Assembly: GCA_964456925.1 (NCBI GenBank)
Contig: CAYWCX010000003.1
Location: 1 to 43,273 of the forward strand
DNA: 43,273 bases
Source of the DNA: JBAZKK01 sp964456925
GTDB lineage: Bacteria > Omnitrophota > Gorgyraeia > Gygaellales > Profunditerraquicolaceae
Direction of reading: 5' to 3'
The notes below the pieces were generated by a model. That model saw only the letters and a program-made list of their open reading frames with translations, ran no database searches and was not told where the DNA came from. Position 1 is the stretch's first letter; every line of letters starts with the position of its first letter. Position numbers and translations under genes: made by a program. Positions 39,993 to 43,273 of the stretch are shown here, in pieces.

Positions 39993-40471
39993 TGAAGAAA
40001 GTCATCGGGATTTTATTAATAGCAATAGCGCTTACGCTTGGTTTGGCGCCGGGCGGCTTTAGCGAAACCGAAATAATGGCTCCGGAATTCAGTCTGAAAG
40101 ATACCGCTGGCAATCCGGTAAGTCTTAGCGACTATAAAGGCAAGCAGGGGGCGCTGCTTTTCTTTTGGACTACCTGGTGCCCTTTCTGCAGGGAGCAACT
40201 CAAATTTATTAATGATAAATATGCCGGGCTCACCCGCAAAGGCTTAGTAGTATTGGGTATAAACGTCGGAGAGCCGGCAGCGCGGGTCGTGCGTTTCTTA
40301 AAAAACTATTCCTTAAAATACAAGGTGCTGCTGGACGAATACGGCGAGGCCGCTATTAAATACCGCCTTGTGGGCGTACCGACCTATGTGCTGGTTGATA
40401 AACAGGGCAATATCGTCTATCAGTATTATTATTTCCCGACCGAAGAGGAACAGCAGGAGGCGCTGAAATAA
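39992..40471 (+). CDS. TlpA/ResA-type exported thioredoxin
   Basis: A 159-aa protein with a signal peptide (MKKVIGILLIAIALTLGLAPGG, cleavage near residue 24 or retained as anchor). The redoxin domain has APEFSLKDTAGNPVSLSDYKG and the active site TTWCPFCREQL (CPFC), then cis-Pro in GVPTYVLVDKQG. It should act in the periplasm, reducing cytochrome c or other thiols with electrons from the CcdA protein encoded just upstream. CPFC is less common than CGPC or CxPC and may tune the redox potential. Confidence 0.92.
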   Translation: MKKVIGILLIAIALTLGLAPGGFSETEIMAPEFSLKDTAGNPVSLSDYKGKQGALLFFWTTWCPFCREQLKFINDKYAGLTRKGLVVLGINVGEPAARVVRFLKNYSLKYKVLLDEYGEAAIKYRLVGVPTYVLVDKQGNIVYQYYYFPTEEEQQEALK

Positions 40472-40476
40472 TTCTT

Positions 40477-41832
40477 ATGCCGGATAAAGCGCTGCTTTTG
40501 GATTTATACGAGTTGACCATGGCCGAGGCATACTTTTCCTATAAGCCCGCTACTATGGCGACCTTTGACCTTTTTGTGCGGCAGCTGCCTGTGAACCGCA
40601 TGTATCTGGTGGCTTGCGGCCTTGAGGATATCTTAAGTTATATTAAAAACCTGAAGTTTAACCGCGAAGACCTGCGTTATCTTAAAAGCCGTAAAATATT
40701 CTCTTCGGCTTTCCTGGCTTATCTGGCAAAGTTTAGGTTCTGCGGTGATATCTGGGCAATGCCTGAAGGTACTATATTTTTTCCTCAGGAGCCGGTGATT
40801 CGGGTCACCGCCCCTATCATCGAGGCCCAGATTATCGAGAGTTTTCTCTTGAATACCATCAATCTCCAAAGTATGATTGCCAGCAAGGCCGCGCGGGTGA
40901 TTTCTGCTGCCGGCGGCAGGGAGGTTTTTGATTTTTCCCTACGCCGCACCCACGGCGCTGACGCCGGCTTGAAGGTAGCGCGCGCTTCCTATATCGCGGG
41001 GTTTTCAGGCACTGCTACCGTAGAAGCGGGTAAACTGTACGGCATACCGGTAGTCGGCACCATGGCGCACTCCTTTGTGATGTCTTTCAAGCGGGAGCTC
41101 GACAGCTTCCTTGCGTACAGCCGCATCTTTCCGGAAAGGACAGTGCTTCTGGTGGACACCTACGATGTTAAAAAAGGCATCTCTAACTCTATTGCCGCGG
41201 GGTTATACCTTAAAGAAAAAGGATACCGTCTTGCCGGTATCCGTCTGGATAGCGGAGATATTGTGTTCTGGTCCAGATTAGCCCGTAAGATGCTTGATGC
41301 CGCGGGCCTTGAATACGTAAAAATTTTTGCCAGCGGCAATCTTGACGAGTTTAAGATTAGCGGACTATTACGCAAAGGCGCCAAGGTAGATAGCTTCGGG
41401 GTCGGCACTAATATGGGCACCAGCATCGATGCGCCCTGCCTGGACGTCATCTATAAGATTAGCGAAGTAAGCGACGATTCGGGTAACTTTTTCCCGACGA
41501 TGAAGCTTAGCCGGGGCAAGGTGACTTATCCGGGAAGAAAACAGGTCTTTCGCATCCGGGACAAATTAGGCAGGTATGTTAAAGATATCTTGGCCTTAGA
41601 AAAAGAAAACATCAGTGGCGAGCCGCTTTTGAAAAAGGTAGCGGCAGGGGGAAGAATAATTTATAAGAATCCGCCTTTAGATAAGATAAGAAAGAAGGTA
41701 AGAGAGGAACTCGCGCGTTTTTCTGCGGCATTAAGCGCGGTTTATCCTAAATACCGCTATCCGCTGTTCATCAGCAGGGGGCTTGAGGTTACAAGACTTG
41801 CTTTGGCAAAACAGTTAAGCAAAAGGCAATAG
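40477..41832 (+). CDS. pncB: Nicotinate phosphoribosyltransferase
   Basis: Makes nicotinate mononucleotide from nicotinate and PRPP in NAD salvage. The 451 aa match the longer bacterial type. Visible motifs are LYELTMAEAYFSY near the N-terminus, VTAPIIEAQIIESFLLNTINLQ, DFSLRRTHGADAGLKVARASYIAGFSGTATVEAG, GTMAHSFVMSF, LLVDTYDVKKGI, GIRLDSGDIVFWSR and FGVGTNMG. A C-terminal helical region follows residue 380. Located 5 nt after the thioredoxin gene; the stop is 2 nt before the LUD gene. Confidence 0.93.
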   Translation: MPDKALLLDLYELTMAEAYFSYKPATMATFDLFVRQLPVNRMYLVACGLEDILSYIKNLKFNREDLRYLKSRKIFSSAFLAYLAKFRFCGDIWAMPEGTIFFPQEPVIRVTAPIIEAQIIESFLLNTINLQSMIASKAARVISAAGGREVFDFSLRRTHGADAGLKVARASYIAGFSGTATVEAGKLYGIPVVGTMAHSFVMSFKRELDSFLAYSRIFPERTVLLVDTYDVKKGISNSIAAGLYLKEKGYRLAGIRLDSGDIVFWSRLARKMLDAAGLEYVKIFASGNLDEFKISGLLRKGAKVDSFGVGTNMGTSIDAPCLDVIYKISEVSDDSGNFFPTMKLSRGKVTYPGRKQVFRIRDKLGRYVKDILALEKENISGEPLLKKVAAGGRIIYKNPPLDKIRKKVREELARFSAALSAVYPKYRYPLFISRGLEVTRLALAKQLSKRQ

Positions 41833-41834
41833 CG

Positions 41835-42461
41835 ATGGAAGAAGATATTAAGAAACTCCTGGCGGCATGGCAGAGAAGGAATATTCAGGGACTCTACTGT
41901 CAGAATAAAGAAGAAGCCTTGGAGGAGATTTTAAAGATTATCCCGCTTTCTGCCAGCGTAGGCATCAGCGGCTCTCAAACCCTCGATGCACTTGGGATGG
42001 TAAAAAGCCTGGAGGCGCGCGGTAACACGGTATTTAACCAGTATAAATCCGGCATCAGCCGCGAAGAAAGCCTGGAATTGCGCCGCCGGGGTACGCAGGC
42101 GGATTATTATCTGGCAAGCGCAAATGCCATATCTCAAAAAGGAGAGTTGGTATTTTTCAGCGGTTACGGTAACCGCACTGCCGGCGTCTCTTACGCCAAG
42201 AACCTAATCGTAGTCGCAGGCATAAATAAACTCACCCCTGACCTTAGCCAGGCGTTAAAACGGGCGCGCGAATACGCCACACCCTTAAATTGCAAGCGCC
42301 TGAACTGGCAGACCCCTTGTGTTAAAGACGGCATCTGCCGGGAATCCATTTGTTTTAGCCCGGAGTATCGCAGGATGTGCTGTCAGGTTCTGGTTATTGA
42401 GGCAGAGACAGCGCCGGGAAGGACGCGGGTTATCCTCGTAGGAGAAAACCTGGGTTTTTAA
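41835..42461 (+). CDS. LUD-domain protein (LutC/YkgG-like)
   Basis: A 208-aa member of the DUF162/LUD superfamily: ILKIIPLSASVGISGSQTLDALGMVKSLE, then YLASANAISQKGELVFFSGYGNRTAGVSYAKNLIVVAGINKL. The C-terminus has a Cys cluster (CKRLNWQTPCVKDGICRESICFSPEYRRMCC) that looks like a metal or Fe-S site. In LutABC the LUD protein takes part in lactate oxidation, but stand-alone members such as this, without lutA or lutB nearby, have no defined role. ATG 41835 is 2 nt behind pncB. Confidence 0.87.
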   Translation: MEEDIKKLLAAWQRRNIQGLYCQNKEEALEEILKIIPLSASVGISGSQTLDALGMVKSLEARGNTVFNQYKSGISREESLELRRRGTQADYYLASANAISQKGELVFFSGYGNRTAGVSYAKNLIVVAGINKLTPDLSQALKRAREYATPLNCKRLNWQTPCVKDGICRESICFSPEYRRMCCQVLVIEAETAPGRTRVILVGENLGF

Positions 42462-42468
42462 AGTGGAG

Positions 42469-43273
42469 ATGAAGGGAACCGCTACATTAATAAGAGGTTT
42501 AGCTACCGGCATCGGAAGCCTTCCTTATCTGGATGCGGACAGGGCACTGGATCTTATTTTTAAATACTGCCTCGAGATTCCTTTTTGGCCGCAGCTGCCC
42601 CGGCGCGATATCCGCGAAGGGATGACCATGCAGTTCAGCGAGGGGTTACCCTGCCTGAAGGCCACCCGTAGCGGCCTGGTATTTGATTCCCAGAACCGCG
42701 AGAAGGAATTAGAGGATTTTTACAGCCGCATCATCGCAGATGACATAGAGTCTTTTAGTATCAGCCCGGATTTTGCCGCGGGTTTTGCGCGTTTTATTTC
42801 CCGCCTGGAAAATTCGGATTTAAAGGACGTTGAATTTTTAAAATGTCACGTTAGCGGCCCTTTTACCTTTGCCGCTAGTATCAAAGACGACAAGGGTGTG
42901 GTTTTCCTGCACGATGAAGTTATGATGCAGGCGATACTAAAGGGCTTGATTATGAAGGCCCTCTGGCAGATTAAGGCCCTGGAGCGTTTCGGCAAAAAAA
43001 TCATTCTCTTTGTGGATGAGCCGTATCTGGGTTGTTTCGGCTCTGCCTACACCCCGGTCAACCGCGAGGATGTAGTAAGGGGCTTGAAAGAAATGGGGAG
43101 CGCTGTTAAGTCCGAGCGGGTTCTGGTCGGCGTGCATTGCTGCGGCAATACTGATTGGTCAATCTTTACCGACGCCGGGATGGATATCGTCAGTTTCGAC
43201 GCATTTAATTTTCTGGAACGCCTCATTCTTTACGCGCCGGACATCGGGCAATTCCTGGAAAGAGGAGGTATCC
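42469..43273 (+). CDS. Methionine synthase-like (MetE C-terminal core) protein, 3' end cut by window
   Basis: Open frame from ATG 42469 (GGAG just before it) to the window edge, 268 codons seen. GLATGIGSLPYLDADRALDL at the N-terminus, CHVSGPFTFAASIKD, LFVDEPYLGCFGSAYTPV and VHCCGNTDWS are typical of the UROD/MetE-like barrel; HCCGNTDW supplies likely zinc-binding His/Cys. The N-terminal MetE half is absent, so it resembles stand-alone core-MetE proteins that methylate homocysteine from methyl-corrinoid proteins or other donors. With metK and ahcY also present, a methionine-synthesis role is plausible. Other corrinoid methyltransferases of the family are the alternative. Confidence 0.8.
   Translation, partial: MKGTATLIRGLATGIGSLPYLDADRALDLIFKYCLEIPFWPQLPRRDIREGMTMQFSEGLPCLKATRSGLVFDSQNREKELEDFYSRIIADDIESFSISPDFAAGFARFISRLENSDLKDVEFLKCHVSGPFTFAASIKDDKGVVFLHDEVMMQAILKGLIMKALWQIKALERFGKKIILFVDEPYLGCFGSAYTPVNREDVVRGLKEMGSAVKSERVLVGVHCCGNTDWSIFTDAGMDIVSFDAFNFLERLILYAPDIGQFLERGGI

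Overview
The window reads as a stretch of core chromosome from a Gram-negative, uncultivated-type bacterium. Lipid A genes (lpxB, msbA) imply an outer membrane with LPS. The mix of an archaeal/thermophile-type bifunctional glucose/mannose isomerase, a soluble PTS with no sugar permease, a very short EF-Ts and a short-type SAH hydrolase fits the candidate phylum Omnitrophota (OP3, PVC-related). That assignment is inference from gene content and protein style, not from a 16S gene. Coding density is very high: about 48 protein genes and 3 tRNAs, with many 1-17 nt overlaps. Nearly everything is on the plus strand; the exception is the pair lpxB plus a Gfo/Idh/MocA oxidoreductase.

Layout. 1-1333: the end of glutamate dehydrogenase and a tiny unknown gene. 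1396-4959: a beta-CASP metallo-beta-lactamase nuclease, a divergent stand-alone bL27-like protein, an M48 protease and an unknown helix-turn-helix-like protein. 4956-8896: a divergent LPS block, Gfo/Idh/MocA-lpxB leftwards and msbA rightwards, whose promoters appear to give leaderless mRNAs. 9050-11782: the classic rpsB-tsf-pyrH-frr operon. 11793-12772: a tRNA cluster (Lys-Leu-Gly). Here the 3' end of tRNA-Lys is duplicated around a 136-bp hairpin-rich insert, and an AT-rich foreign-looking ORF sits between Leu and Gly. 12833-16567: a regulatory PTS (EIIA-Ntr, YvcK/CofD, HPr, EI). 16585-19577: isomerase, nucleotidyltransferase, metK. 19755-23313: ahcY, phosphofructokinase and a class II aldolase-like protein, flanked by inverted copies of a heptameric GTAACTA repeat. 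23375-31128: a branched-chain amino acid operon ilvD-ilvB-ilvN-(HD-GYP)-ilvC-leuA, running on into aroE, prepilin peptidase, malQ and a HAD phosphatase. 35275-35824: a 550-bp non-coding stretch rich in strong inverted repeats, including a 182-bp long-stem structure that may be an RNA or a miniature element. 35825-43273: a TtcA-like tRNA thiolase, rmuC, pgeF, a small unknown gene, flavodoxin, cutA, ccdA plus a TlpA-type thioredoxin, nicotinate phosphoribosyltransferase, an LUD protein and the start of a MetE-core-like methionine synthase.

How it fits together. The genes give nitrogen assimilation, the activated-methyl cycle (metK, ahcY, possibly the MetE-like gene), upper glycolysis and alpha-glucan use (pfkA, aldolase, isomerase, malQ), Val/Leu/Ile synthesis, LPS export and translation. 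The least explained parts are the tRNA-Lys insertion, the heptamer repeats, the structured 35.4-35.8 kb region, the L27 paralogue and the paired leaderless promoters.
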